Assembly (NCBI GenBank): GCA_030562195.1
Contig: CM060199.1
Coordinates: forward strand, 28,664,338-28,728,337
Direction of reading: 5' to 3'
DNA from: Nipponacmea schrenckii
Lineage: Eukaryota; Mollusca; Gastropoda; Lottiidae
DNA length: 64,000 nt
Below are positions 48,326 through 61,290 of the stretch, piece by piece. The position numbers and the translations under genes were made by a program. A model generated the notes under the pieces. The model was not told where the DNA came from, made no database searches, and was given only the letters and a program-made list of their open reading frames with translations. Position 1 is the first letter of the stretch. Every line of letters begins with the position of its first letter.

Positions 48326-49390
48326 GAGACATAGCAGTAACGCTATATAGTAGCTTTAAAATATTCATTTTATCTACACCAATTATAAAGTAGTTGAAAA
48401 AATAACCTGTTTTAATTTTCAACTATTTACTTTGATAAAAACTCTAATATCAGAAATTCCTGTAAGTCTTTTAGCACCACTGTTCTAAATATACCTTGCT
48501 ATTTATTTAGTTGTTTAGAAATAAGCTGGAATCTTGTACCTGTGAATCATAGTGACTTTGCATGAAGTTCAACAGGAAAGGTAAGAATGTCAGGCTGTTG
48601 GAATGAAGAATTAAAATAAATGAATGAATGAATAAATGTGAATAATACTGTATGAATGAATTAATTAACAAGGAATTGAATAATTGGATTCATTGAATGG
48701 AGAAATGATGAATTCTCAGCTATGAGTGACAAATAGATGAATAGACAAATTATAATAATATTTTGAATAATTTGACTGGGGAAATGTTAAGTTCACAGGT
48801 GTGAATGACAAATTGAATAAACAGACAAATGAATGAAAAAATGATATTTTATGAAAGGCTTAATTAACAAGGAATTGAATAATTGAATAAACTGCTACAG
48901 AAGTGATAAATTCTCAGGTATGAATGACAAATTGAATGAGTGAGCTGAATAAATAATGCAATACAATGCTTGTTCTGCATGAATTTGAAATATCTTATAA
49001 TTAAAAAATAAAATAATATTTCACGGAGTAAATGAAAGGTTGAATAACAGGAATCTCGGAAAATGATAATCAATCATTTAGGTAGAAGAGTTGAAGACAT
49101 GACTGGTTAATATGACCTAATCATTTCAATGTGACATATTGATTGGATTTGATTACCAAATAATATTGCATAACAATTAATTTTAATGAAGTCTGAAATT
49201 TAATTAAGTTATGTATATATGAATCTTGACAGATGAGTTAATGGTGTGTACAGGTGTATTTGGACCTTAATGAGGAAATAATGAAAAAATGTAGTTAATA
49301 TGATACTTACACAGGTGATGTATATTTTTGTTTTTATTTGACGTAATTTAACTTATATTTCGAATTCATGCACATGCACTACTTTGTTGT
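48326..49390. other. AT-rich DNA with gaatgaat-type simple repeats
   Basis: 48600-48960 holds loosely repeated 'attgaataa', 'gaatgaatgaat' and 'taattaacaaggaattgaat' (the last at 48664 and 48861). The minus-strand frame at 48864 is a by-product. Confidence 0.5.
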
Positions 49391-49391
49391 C

Positions 49392-49605
49392 GGGGTCTGC
49401 AGTGGCTCAGTGAGTTAGATGCTTGCTCTCTTACACAGATACAGGTAATAACATCAGTACATGAAACTTTTAATTGTTGGGGAACTGAATGCCAGATTTG
49501 AGTTTTAAAAGTATTCCGAATAGCTGCTTGAATTTTTTATTTCCTCTTCTTTAACTCAATGAGGTGTAGAAGTAGGACAATAAAAACCTATTCATTTCAT
49601 TTCTG
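49392..49605 (+). mobile_element. SINE copy with internal deletion
   Basis: The head 'tgcagtggctcagtgagtta' + 'gatgcttgctctcttac' joins directly to body and tail ('atgccagatttgagttttaa', 'ctcaatgaggtgtagaagta', 'cattcatttcatttc'). The B box is missing. Copies like this lack an intact polymerase III promoter. Confidence 0.78.
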
Positions 49606-50320
49606 CTATTGTGTTTCTCATCTTTCATGATTTTTTCATTCTTTTTTGCCTTTACATAAATTCATATATCATACATTCCATTCTTCAAATCACAAATTTT
49701 CATAAAAAAAAATTTTTTTTTAACTCTGTGATTTTCCATGTGTCTCACTGATGACATATTTTCAAGTATTTTTTATATTGAGTCAGCGGAATGGCACGAT
49801 GACAATACACGTCTAAGTCATGCAGGTCATGTGATCAATACATTCCATTCTTCATTAACGACAACTTAATAGATCAGATAATTAACAGGAACCATACATA
49901 TCGCACGCCATTCGCTTCTTTCTAACATTTTATTATTTTCGTATTGAAAGGTAAGTTTTATTAATATTGTTTTGTGGATATTCAATTATGATTTTATTCA
50001 TGTTAATTCTTTTGATTAATAGTGACGTAAAAAATGATTTTCACAGATTTTTGAAAATTGTGTGAATAATATACCACGTTGCTATAAATCTTTACGTTGG
50101 CGGGGCTCATACACAATTCTTTTGCTAAGTAATATGATGAAGAATTTGAGGGATGGGCATGATTCTTGTAGAAATGCCATTGTTAAAGCATATACTTAAA
50201 CAGTCAAAGTTGGCAATGAATTTTAAAACTAAATGAACTAGACAGAGCATAGGTCATTGACCTGAAAGAGATTCAAAATTTTATGACAGATTAAGTAGAT
50301 CTTTCACATAATTTATATTA
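49606..50320. other. AT-rich DNA; isolated splice-donor-like site at 49951
   Basis: 'gaaaggtaagtttt' at about 49946 follows a slightly GC-richer stretch (catatcgcacgccattcgct) and could be a non-coding first exon, but no partner could be assigned. Confidence 0.25.
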
Positions 50321-50321
50321 A

Positions 50322-50635
50322 AGGGATAGTACCTCTTAGCATGAACCTAAAATTTTAGTTCTTGAGAATGGTCAATAGGAGTATATATTCATCAGTGAAC
50401 TTAGCTGGTGTCATAAAGTAACAGAATCCCTAAAAATCTGAAAACTTAAGGCTTTTATGAAAAACACTTTTTTCTTTTAGCATTTTTCAATAATCAAAAG
50501 GCCTATTTTGGCCTATGGATAATTACTTGCTCTTTTGGATATTTATTTTTTATATTATTTATGGCAGCTGGCATATTTACTGATGAATAGAGCCCCTATT
50601 GGCCAAGTGTGTTCATTCTAAGACCTATCATCCCT
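50322..50635. mobile_element. TTAA-target TIR element, 314 bp
   Basis: Starts AGGGATAGTACC and ends ATCCCT, flanked by TTAA (50318-50321, 50636-50639). The interior 'taaaattttagttcttgaga', 'tatattcatcagtgaactta' and 'ggtgtcataaagtaacagaa' match the 62.5-kb copy. Confidence 0.88.
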
Positions 50636-50639
50636 TTAA

Positions 50640-52170
50640 CATTTTATGTAATAAAATTTTTTCTGCAAGTTCACTGTCCTTGAATAACATGTAAGGTGCC
50701 ATGACGTGATATCGTGATAAACATCAGACATGATTACTGTCATCTCCTGAAGGTTCCATAGAAAGTAAATTGAACAAGAATTCGGTTAATGACACCATTT
50801 TAATCCAGAGATTTCTCCTCTCAAACATGAATTATTCAAGAGGTGAGACTTGTCAGAATTAAGTCTGTCTTCGATTAAATAGATTAGCGTGTGGTTGTAG
50901 GTCATCTTTTTAGTACAGGAAATGTTAAATTGTTGGGAAACCGAATGCCAGATTTGAGTTTTAAAAAGTATTTAGAAGAGCTGCTTTGTCATTCTATTAT
51001 TTCACATCACATGATGGACTTTTTTCTTTTATTTTATTTTTCGTGGACTCTTGAGGTCAGTTTTAGATTAAGTTCTTTGAGTTATTTGTGAGGCCATTGA
51101 AGTTCTTCGCTTATTTTAATACCTGTTAATTCAAATAGGCTTCAAACAGAATATCAAGTCTGAATTTTGTTGCAACAATCGTACTGTAGTTTTGATATCT
51201 TTTGCAGGAAATGAAATTATTCGAATATTTGATCAAATATCCCAATTCAAGAAGATGGGAGTTTTACTTTCTGTCTCTACTGTTTGATTTAGCTAATAAA
51301 GATGGGCAAAGCTATGCAGTGTGCAATTAGAAAAAATCAATAAGATCAAACAGCCTGCCTTTTTCGGTTTTCAAATGTCAAAGATCTTAGATGCTTACAG
51401 CACATGGGTCCAGTTAATTTCTGAGGCTAACTTTTTACACTATTTTCAAAGAGATTGTTAAGAAGTTTTCTAAATATTTAATTTGTGTCTGAGCCATTTA
51501 TGCCCTGTATTTGTATCATTACAATTTTCTATCTGACTATAAAAGTTAAAACTCAACTAACTAAAATACCAGTGACAGAAATAAAAAGTATTGTTATATA
51601 TAAGGATTTTGGATTTTCATACAAACGATTCCTTTTGGTCAAATTTTGGTAGCGTTAATATTATGGAATCATTTGTTTCAAAAATGAAACAAAATATTTA
51701 TTTGTATTCTTGCTCAAAAATATTTTCCTAGTCGATTAGTATATAGTAGGCCTATCTAATAAGCACTAAAAAATTTCATGTCCAGTTTTCAAAAAAGAAT
51801 CAATGCTATCAGTATCCCTGATACACATAAAATATTTAGAAACCCATTCACAATCACTTTTAATTTAGATAGTAAAATTAATTGAGATGGTGATAACCAA
51901 TACAATATATTTATTCTGGTCATATAAAAATATAATCATATAAATAGAATATTGATAGCATCAGGTGCTGACAATCCATTTTCTAAATTAACTTTTATTC
52001 TGTGTGATCTGATCCCAGCTGTATTGTTTTATTCAGCTCAGTTTGCTGTGTTTAAGTTAATGGATAATTATCTCATCTCATATTTTCAATGTAAATGTGC
52101 TATTTAATGCTTTCAACACCAGCAGTCTATATGCTCTCAACATAAGCAATTTTAGCCCAAGAGGCCTGTT
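50640..52170. other. AT-rich DNA without recognised features
   Basis: The frame at 50891-51091 begins in SINE-like body sequence (atgttaaattgttgggaaac, cgaatgccagatttgagttt); no gene is supported. Confidence 0.35.
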
Positions 52171-52619
52171 ATGTGACAGTGCTGGGTATCACCAATCACG
52201 CCAGGATACGATACATATCGCGATACAAGGTTCCAAAATTTCAATACGTATTGCGATTCAAGGTTCACAATTCAATATGTATCTTGATACAAGTTCACGA
52301 TACAATTTTGTATCTTAATACAAGGTTCAGAATACAATATGTATTGCAATAAAAGGTTCACCATACAATATGAATTGCAATTAGGGATAAAAGGGGTAAA
52401 AATTAACTATTTCTTGTCAGGTTCAGAAACAAAAGTAATTGGGTACAAACAAGCTTAAAATTGGGAAAAATTAACTAATTGTTCAGTGAGGTAATAAAGT
52501 TTAAAATCAGTTTTAATGACTTAAAAGCTTAAAAGGAAATTCCTTTTTGTTCAGTGAGGAAATTAAAATTTAAACTCTGGCTAATCTGAATTTGTCCTTG
52601 ACAAAATTTAAAAATTTAC

Positions 52620-52712
52620 CCTTTTCCTTAAACTGCATGACGTCTTCATTTGCACATTATCCTATTATGTGCACAGGTGTAGGACATTGAACTATATTCA
52701 TTTCCTTTTTAT
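52620..52712 (+). mobile_element. SINE tail fragment within the hAT-like element
   Basis: The phrases 'gcatgacgtcttcatttgca', 'cctattatgtgcacaggtgt' and 'gaactatattcatttcctt' match the SINE 3' end. It is nested in the larger element. Confidence 0.55.
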
Positions 52713-53637
52713 GTTTTCATTTTCTAAATGACCTAATGTCACAAGAAAATATTTTCTTTGTTTGTGATGTGGTTCATTATTGAATAAATGTCGGAAGATC
52801 TTGACCCATATTTCATTTCCATTGGTCACTGTCAAAAATATGACATTTCTGGTCTACAGAAATCAACTCCTATTAAAAAGTGTCAAAGTTGGTATAATGT
52901 TTCTCTAATGAACTCAGAATGAGTGATATCAAAGGGTTAACTGTCATATAATTAGTTTTAATTAGTACATAAATATCTTATTACTTTAACAAGTTTGATA
53001 TTTTATTTTGTCTGTTATCAATGTTACTATAGAAACGCATTGCTTTTGAAATATATATTTATTTGTGTGGATAAAACCTTGGTCATATAATTGGTAGGGA
53101 TCTTGACATTGGATCACATGATAATACACTTATAGAGATTCATATGAATGACATCAAATGTTGTATTTTTTTACTTTCTGCATCTGATGAAGCCTATAAC
53201 GATGAGCTGACAGCATTGAATCTCTGTGTTCATTAAATATGCAGGGTCTATAGCTAGGTTGACCTTGGGTTCAATCAACTTCATGCTTTGGAATTTCATA
53301 GGGAAAAAAATGGGTGATTTGAAGACACTGTCCTGAACTTAAGCAGCCCTGTAATTCCACATAAGTACCTACTGCAATTAGCTATTGGATCCAAAATGGC
53401 CGTCAAATATGACAAGGGGACCTCGGGTGAAATATCCAAAAAAGATTTGACTACAATGATTACCCCCAGTTTGGAAATTCCTATTAGGGTAAAAAAGAAC
53501 AGTGTATTTTACATACGAATATATGGAAAGGGCACTTCAGTGATTTTATTCTGATATATGGTTATTACCTCTGCCATTAAAACCTAACAATTTTCAGACC
53601 TGATAATGATCATCTGATATATTATATGTATATCAAC

Positions 53638-53727
53638 ATGGAATTAATTGTTGATGGATACATGATCCAAGTGTATGGAATTAATTGTTGATAGATACAT
53701 GATCCAAGTGTATGGAATTAATTGCTC
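53638..53727. repeat. 37-bp tandem repeat, about 2.5 copies
   Basis: The unit atggaattaattgttgatag + atacatgatccaagtgt starts at 53638, 53675 and 53712; the last copy is truncated. Confidence 0.92.
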
Positions 53728-54136
53728 ATAGATATGATAGACACTGCTGAACTTAAATGTCGATGCCATTGCTGGCATTGTTCCTGAGTAATTATTCAAG
53801 GCCAAAGTAGGTTAATGGGACCTAATATACACCCAATAATCAAATCAGAGAGAAGAAATTGTGGCTAATTCTATTATGTCTCTGGACATGACTTAGGTAC
53901 TTGCTCAAAGACATCTTGATGGTCAGCGAAATTGGTTGAGAGAAATGTCTTTCAAGAATAATACTCTTGATAAGAACATCTTTTTAATCTACCCATCTAA
54001 TAAAATATTAAATATTAAAACTTTGGAGAAAAAGTATTACTTCATCTATTACCCCATATCGCAATACGTATCGTATTGTGGCCCTTTTATAGCGATACAT
54101 ATTGTATCTGGGCATGCTTGACAATACCCAGCACTA

Positions 54137-57060
54137 CCATATTGTTCAGCAGACAACAATTCAACTTGCCATTGGCTTGTTGATTCATGTACTCTTTCTA
54201 TTTACAAGGAACTTCTTTCTTTAATTCAAATAATGCGGATTTATGGTAGATCTTAAGAGCTGATATATCAATTTTGTTCTTGAATTGTACAGGCAGCTTG
54301 TTGCTAGGAAACAAAATGTTCTGATTTAAGCCTGGTGGTGCCTTTTCTCAATCCCTTTGTTCTGCTCGACTTGCTTGAAGATATACATGTAACACCAGAC
54401 AGCCATTTCTGAAATAAAAGGTGGCAGGATTGATATTATTCATAAAATGTGGAGCTCTCTAATCCTGGAGGTAAAATAAGACTATTAATCATCGATATTC
54501 ATATACTTCCCAGACTACATACTTTAATAATTGTATTTAAAGGTCCCACTTCTCTTGAAATTGTAAAGTTATTAAAGCTTTACAAAGTCTAATTAATTGA
54601 AATGTAATTTAATCAAACCCCAGATGTCATTCTGCAATTCAGTCATCCCTCCCTTTTTAGATTTACTTGGTATATGTACGATATATGATATCTTGGTATC
54701 AAAGTAGGAAATAGCAAAGAGATGCTGAAATTTTTCAATTAAAATCACTCCATCCTAATGTACACAGCCATTCAAAATATTGGCATAGGCCTATAGTATT
54801 GGCTATTATATGTATGAACGAACTTTTAAAATCAAAATAGTAGCCAAGGCAAAAGTCAAATTTGACTGAGTGGAGTTCAATAATGACCTGTTATTAGTGA
54901 TATAGTGAGTGATATATTGGTCTAGATACTGCAGGCCATAGACTAGTAATTTTCACAAATTTAGTTTGAAATGCTCTAATGGTCTTTAAATGGTCTGCTT
55001 AATAGTACTTGGAAGTTTTTCAACTGATTGTTGATGTGCAATTCCATTGCCTTTCTAATACCATCTTCAATAGACTGTCATTCATTTGTCGGCCATATTG
55101 AATCCAAAAGGAAGGGTCATAACACACAAAAAAGGTAACATTGTGTTATTGCATAACATTGCAACTGTGACAGCTTTAACACTTCCTTCTTCATACTAGC
55201 CCAAATGTAATTATATTTAACAAAATTGGAATGGGAATTGATTAAGTTATTCATTGATACTTTCAGCTGAAATTTACCTTCACACATAACTGAGAATAGA
55301 CCTTTTTCATCACGCTTTTGCACCCCTGATTGTTACAATTATCTACTCATTCATATGACACCTCCATATTATTAATGGATGCTATTATATCCTTGGATTT
55401 AATGTGTCAAAAAAGAGTCCAAATAATGGACTTGCAACATATGCGCACTCTTAAACCTGTGGAAGGGCAAATACCAACGATAACGTCATTACTTGTTCAG
55501 GTTATATTATGTTTTATTCTATCGACTCTTATTGTTCAAAGAGCTAAGAACTTCTATATCAATTTTACACCTCTTCTTATGCTTATTTTATTCAGTGTGT
55601 AAGTGTCATAACTAGGTTGATGCTTTTGGTATGAGAGGAGAATTGAACTCTTGGCTCTTTCATTTCAAACAAGTCCTGGGGATTTTTAGTCAGTTTATAT
55701 TAAGATTATTTTTTTATACTCCATAATGGGTTTATTTTCAGGTTTTTTTTTAAATTGTGTAACAGTAGATTTATTGTTTGTTTTGACTGAAAAAAAAATA
55801 GACAATCTTAACCTGGCTGTGAGCCAATCTAAAATGTCATCTTTCAAAACAATATTTTTTTAACTCGTGATAAAGGCCTTGACTATCTTTTCTCTCAGGT
55901 CGGGATGGAATGACTGTTGTTTTTCTAACTTAATGACATGTCAATGATAATGTACATGATGATATGTATGTATTGTATAATGAAAATACCAAATTAGCTC
56001 TGATTATTGTATCACTTTCACATATTATAATATACTACTGCGCTGTATTGTTATTTTTTAATAGCATGATTGCGATTGTAAGACTCTAATTTTGCTCAGT
56101 CACTGGAATTATATTTTTCTGTGCTAATTGGACCGTATTAACATTTTCAGAGATAAGGAGAAATATATTAAAGGCTTTTGAAGTTTAAGATCATATATCC
56201 AGTTCTATTGTACTTATAACTTGTTGAATTCATGCTTAGACAACAAGTAAATGTGTAAGGTATCCTGCAAAAACGATGCCATGGAGGAACAATTCTGATT
56301 CTGATTTTCTGAACACTGAGAATTTAAAGCAGGTGTTTACAACCTGTTTCTTTCTGAGACTCCAATCAGGTTCCTTAATTAATTGCTTGACCCACCTTCA
56401 TCTTATTAATCCAGCCTATTTCATGATATTCTCAAAGGCTTTCTCTAATCTGTTTTATGTTAAACAGTATAGGCTGACTGAAAAGATTTCTGTGCTAGAC
56501 TGCAAATAACCTCATTTCGCCCAAAATATTTCACTATTACCACCAGTTTGAAAACTCCTGACCTGAAGTATCTCTAAATACCATACAGGATACATGAGCT
56601 AATAAGAAAAGTAAATCAATATAAAAACAGGAGAGACAAATACATAAGAAGTTGTAAATTTAACAACAAAACGTGTTTGTTACTTGAAACTATCAAATGT
56701 GACTAAGATGACTCATTTGTACAAAAACACAGTTTTTTATAATGAAATATTAAAAATCATAACATATTATCATATACATGATAGATTAGTCACATTACAG
56801 AGACACACTGACATATTAGATGACAAATTAGTGTTTTCTTTACACTTAGTAGTACAATATACTAATATCTTATCCAATTGACTTATGCATACCCCCAGGC
56901 CCAGGTTATGTTTTTTTTTTAAAGTTTGGGTGCAAACAAGTGTATTATGCTTGCGGTGCTTTACAAAGGATTAACAGATAGGAAAATCTGTAATATTTCT
57001 GTTACAATTTTATAAGCTTAATTTGAGCTTCTAAGGTATTCAGACTGCAAATTGCTCCTT
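54137..57060. other. AT-rich DNA without recognised genes
   Basis: Frames at 55117, 55330, 56276 and 56684 show no family motifs. 'ccagtttgaaaactcctgac' at about 56542 resembles a reversed hAT-type end. Confidence 0.3.
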
Positions 57061-57215
57061 ATTACAGAGAAACCTGTGCTAATTAATCCTTATCCAATTA
57101 ATTACGCTTTTATATAATACCACCGCTACAGGTAAACCGGCAACCCCTTAAAACCGGCATTTATTACAGGTCCAACAGCCTGCCGGTTTAGAGGGCTTCT
57201 CTCTACATCTATCTA
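57061..57215. mobile_element. DNA-repeat fragment with accggca motifs
   Basis: A GC-richer stretch with 'gtaaaccggcaaccccttaa', 'aaccggcatttattacaggt' and 'gcctgccggtttagaggg' is reminiscent of pogo/Tigger-like element ends (cagtgaaacctg...accggc). The assignment is from resemblance only. Confidence 0.35.
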
Positions 57216-58375
57216 TATTGCTTGAATGTTTCTTGGCTGACTATTTTTGAAAATATCAAATAGAAGTAGGCAAAATTACGAAATTTCATAATGCTAAACA
57301 TGTCTTTTATACATGTTTTCTTCAGCATCTATAGGGGCTTCTGATGAAGAGCAATACCATACAGTCTGGAGTGTACAATGAGGGGAAATTTTACAAAAAA
57401 TGTTAACTACTTGAACTCAGCATATTGTGCCTAGAGAATATCTCTATCTAATAAAAGCTTTTAACATTATCTGAATAGTATAAATGTTCATATATTAATG
57501 TGATATAAGATAACATGGAAATATCGACTTATATTTCCTAAATTCTCATTATTCTCTAACTTAGTTTTATCTGAAATGTGAAAGAGGAATAGAGATCTCA
57601 TTGCATTCCTATTATATTTAAATAAGTTTTCATGTCCATGTCAAATATCCATGGGTTCAGTTTTCTGTTTTAAAAATAATGTGTCTTACATTGGCAAATC
57701 AAAAGAGTCCATGGACAGTGCTATAACAAATGAAGGGTTTAAGTTGCATTGTGTATCAATCTCAGAGTATGCAACTATTCACAGAGTCCCATTCTGAAAC
57801 ACTTTAAAGAAACTTTGGCCTCACAGTCCAAGTAGTAGAGTTAAAGTATAAGATTTGATTGACATTAAAAGCTCAGAGCATAATTATGATAGAAATACAC
57901 ACTTCTTTAATATATAGGTACATAATGTTTCAACACAAGTAACACCTATCATCAGATGATGAAAATTTGTACCCATGTTTAAAGAAGTGTGTATTTATCC
58001 ACTAATTATCTTGCGTTATATATGTAGCATCAGAGATTTTGAAATGAAACAAGTTTCTATTCAGAAGCATTGGCACAGGTTAGAATGCCATTTTTCATAC
58101 TCAAGTGCTTCAATTCTAATTGAATAAAATGTTGCCAGTAGCCTTTTGATCTATCTAATTGGTTGATAGGTGTTCATTCATTTATATCCCCAAAAAACAT
58201 TCTGGTTCTCAACTAGAAATTACGAGCACATGGTTTAAAATATCTAATTGTATTCCGTACTACTTTATATTTGTCACTATTGCTAGACATTTTCATGATG
58301 AGTAATTATTAAAAATGTATTTAAGGTGTGTGTGTAATAATCTATCAATATTAATGTCATTCTAGGGTAGTTATA
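57216..58375. other. AT-rich DNA without recognised features
   Basis: Nothing was recognised on either strand. Confidence 0.3.
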
Positions 58376-58383
58376 GTAGTCAT

Positions 58384-58915
58384 ATTAATATTCCATATTA
58401 AATATGTGATATATTGTATTGATAATATTATGAACCTGTACAGTTATGATATTCCATATTAAATATGTTATACTTTGTATTAATAATATTATGAACCTGT
58501 ACAGTTATGATATTCCATATTAAATATGTGATACATTGTATTGATGATATTATAGTACATGTACGGTTATGATATTCCATATATAAATTGTATTGATAAT
58601 ATTATGAACATGTAAGGTAATGATATTCCATATTTAATAAGAGATACTTCGTATTAATAATATTATGAACATATTCAGTGATTATATTTGATAGAAAATA
58701 TGTGATACATTGTAATTATAATATTATGATACATACAATATTATAGTACATGTACAGTTATTATATTCCATATTAAGTATGTGATACATTAAATTTATAA
58801 TATAACATTATACCGGTAGTACATGTATGTTATGATATTCTATATTAAATAAGAGATACATTGTATTAATGATATTATGTACCTTATGTTATTCCAAATT
58901 TTATAATGATCCATT
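58384..58915. repeat. ~61-bp AT-rich tandem array, about 8 copies
   Basis: The unit includes gatattccatattaaatatg, tgatacattgtattgataat and attatgaacctgtacagtta. The first three units (near 58388, 58447, 58508) are well conserved; later ones are diverged and of variable length. Each unit holds a near-palindrome (catattaaatatg). Confidence 0.9.
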
Positions 58916-59745
58916 TCTTTGTATATAGATATATTAAAATACATAATATTATTTTGAAATATTTGCAATACACAATAGTAATATTTATATTAAAGTACAT
59001 AGTAGTTAATTTGCAGACCATCGGTATTTGTGTTACATCAGTTTTGAACTTATTTGACTGCTCTCAGTCATTAACCTATACTTAAAAATCAGTCATATAG
59101 ATAATGCAGATAGACAATATTAAGCTTTCACTAGCAAATTTAGGATTTAATTGAAATGGAATAAGGTTAAAAGCTGAACATTATCTCTTACTTTTTTAAG
59201 ATGATTGTAAATTTTCTGTAGATTAAAGCAATGTTACTTCGATATTTTAGAAAAATGCTGCAAAATATTCTTTGTTTTTTTAATGCAAATTGGAATGGAA
59301 TCAATTTACATATCAAAGAGTGTCAGGAATTTAAATGGAATAGAATTGACTAACATTAGGTTAAAGTCAATGTTAGGATTAACCAACCTTGTGACCAATA
59401 TATTACACTACTAGCTTCATTCATAGAATAATCTGGAATCTTGCCATTTAAAGATATGGTCTATCTAAAAAAATCTTCATGAAGAGTTTTGTATTTGATT
59501 CAGTAATATTTGCTTGACAAATGGAAAGCAAAATTTCAGTCATAAAAAATTCTATTTAAAAGATGCATCAGGCATGGCGATACTTCTTTTCTAAAGAGTT
59601 TAAAAATATAACTATTTATATTCCATTTTGCCCCAATATTTGTGTATATAATTATATTATTTCTATTTCTCAAACATTTTCTTGAGGAACTACCCTTTCC
59701 AATGATCTATTGGAGGGTTACGCCTTTTAGCTTTGACATTGAAGC
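58916..59745. other. AT-rich DNA without recognised features
   Basis: Nothing was recognised apart from a 13-14 base C run at about 59747. Confidence 0.3.
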
Positions 59746-59759
59746 ACCCCCCCCCCCCC

Positions 59760-60155
59760 AAGTCAGTCTGCCACTATTGTATTTTCCATAAAGTCAGTCT
59801 GCCCCCGTATTCGTACCTTCTGCAAAGTCAATCTGCCCCCAATTTGTATCTTCAATGAAGTCAGTCTGCCCCCTATTGGTACCTTACATGTAGCTAATCT
59901 GCCTTTTATTTGTACCTTCCATGAAGTCAATCTGCCCCTAATTTTTATCTTGCATGAAGTCTGTCTTCCCTTTATTTGTATCTTCCATGAAGTCAGTCGT
60001 CCCTTGATTTGTATCTGCCATGAAGTCAATCTGCCTCTTCGATGAAGTCAGTCTGCCCCTGATTTGTATCTTCCATGAAGTCAGTCTTCCCTTGATTTGT
60101 ATCTGCCATGAAGTCAATCTGCCTCCAATTTGTATCTTTTATGAAGTCTGTCTGC
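59760..60155. repeat. 33-bp minisatellite, about 11-12 copies
   Basis: The unit agtcaatctgcccccaattt + gtatcttcaatga repeats with many variants and follows a homopolymer C run. Being a multiple of three, it leaves an 88-codon minus-strand frame (59763-60029) open, which is not a gene. Confidence 0.95.
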
Positions 60156-61285
60156 CCCATGTTTGTACAAGCTAGTTAATTTGATAAAGGATATTGGATG
60201 TTTTGTTTTCAATTCATCTACATTCATCTCATAAAACAGTCTACTTGATGAAAATTTTTCTTATATTAGTTCATTCCAATTAAATATACAATCTAAAAAG
60301 GGACAATGGTTGGAGAGAGACTGCTCGTTTAAACTAAATATATATATATAGCATTTAAACAATTTGTTGGTAGAACATGTCCTGGTACAAAATAACGAAA
60401 ATAAAAAATGAAAAAGGGTGACTGCTACTTTAACATAAATATATTTGAAATAAAACATTAGTGTTTGTTGATTAGGCCAGTGGCAGTTTACAAGTCATCA
60501 GTTAGACTAGCTGATGATTTATAATATTATGTATTAGTTATTTCAATAGTTTGTGGAGATATTGTGGTTTTCAGATATAGACTAGTTTAGTGCTGCTTGA
60601 AAATTTTCAATTTTTAAGGTATTGGTTCAGTTGTATATTTTTATGGTAGATTGAGTTTTGTTCCTGCTGAAAACTGTGGAATGCTGTTTTATGATTTGTT
60701 GGATTTATGATTTAATCATACCACTAATTGCATACATGTATATTATGTAACTTTATATTTGGTTTGATGATGTCATGATATCAGATTCAAAAAGGAACCT
60801 CCTATGTTAGAAAAATATCACCCAAATTTTTTTGTTTTATTGGATAACAAAAAGTATAATCTACCAAAAAGTATAGAATAATGATTGTGTACCTTCAATG
60901 ATTTATTTAACTGCCGATGCAAATTTTAAAGTATATATTTGAATAACAAATTGTGGTCTTTTACTACTTTTGGGAATCAAAATATTTTTCTAGGACAGGT
61001 GTTTATTGAAACCGAAAATTATGGAATTTACATGTTAGTAGTCTTTAACATCTATTTTCAGGAAGTGTTCCCAAAAAATTTCCTATTTCTGTAAGTGATA
61101 CTTCAATGGTGTGATTTTATGTTTACATGTCAACATGTCTCAGTGTAGAGTGATGATTAAGTTTTGAGGAATTCAGACAATGAAAACCTGTTGACTAATT
61201 GACGAAGAAATTTCTGTTAAAACAACTCTAGGATTGTATCTGGAAAAAAAATTTTGTTGATCAATTGTTCAGTTATATTTATATC
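60156..61285. other. AT-rich DNA without recognised features
   Basis: Nothing was recognised; a short TA run occurs near 60341. Confidence 0.3.
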
Positions 61286-61290
61286 TTTAG

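Larger units (their letters stand above)
52177..54136. mobile_element. hAT-like non-autonomous element, ~1.96 kb
   Basis: Left end CAGTGCTGGGTATCACC and right end ...GACAATACCCAGCACTA are imperfect inverted repeats of the hAT CAGnG type. Subterminal repeats rich in 'gatacgatac', 'aatacgtattgcgat' and 'aaggttca' fill 52200-52390 and reappear inverted at 54050-54110. No transposase frame is present. The flanking 8-mers (ttatgtga / ccatattg) do not match, so the target duplication has decayed or the ends are slightly misplaced. Confidence 0.75.

Noticed and set aside
49890..49956. Non-coding first exon with GTAAGT donor
   Set aside because: Only a donor-like site is visible, with no open frame, partner exon or promoter evidence.
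59763..60029. 88-codon minus-strand frame with KIQIKGRLTS-type repeats
   Set aside because: It is a by-product of the 33-bp minisatellite.
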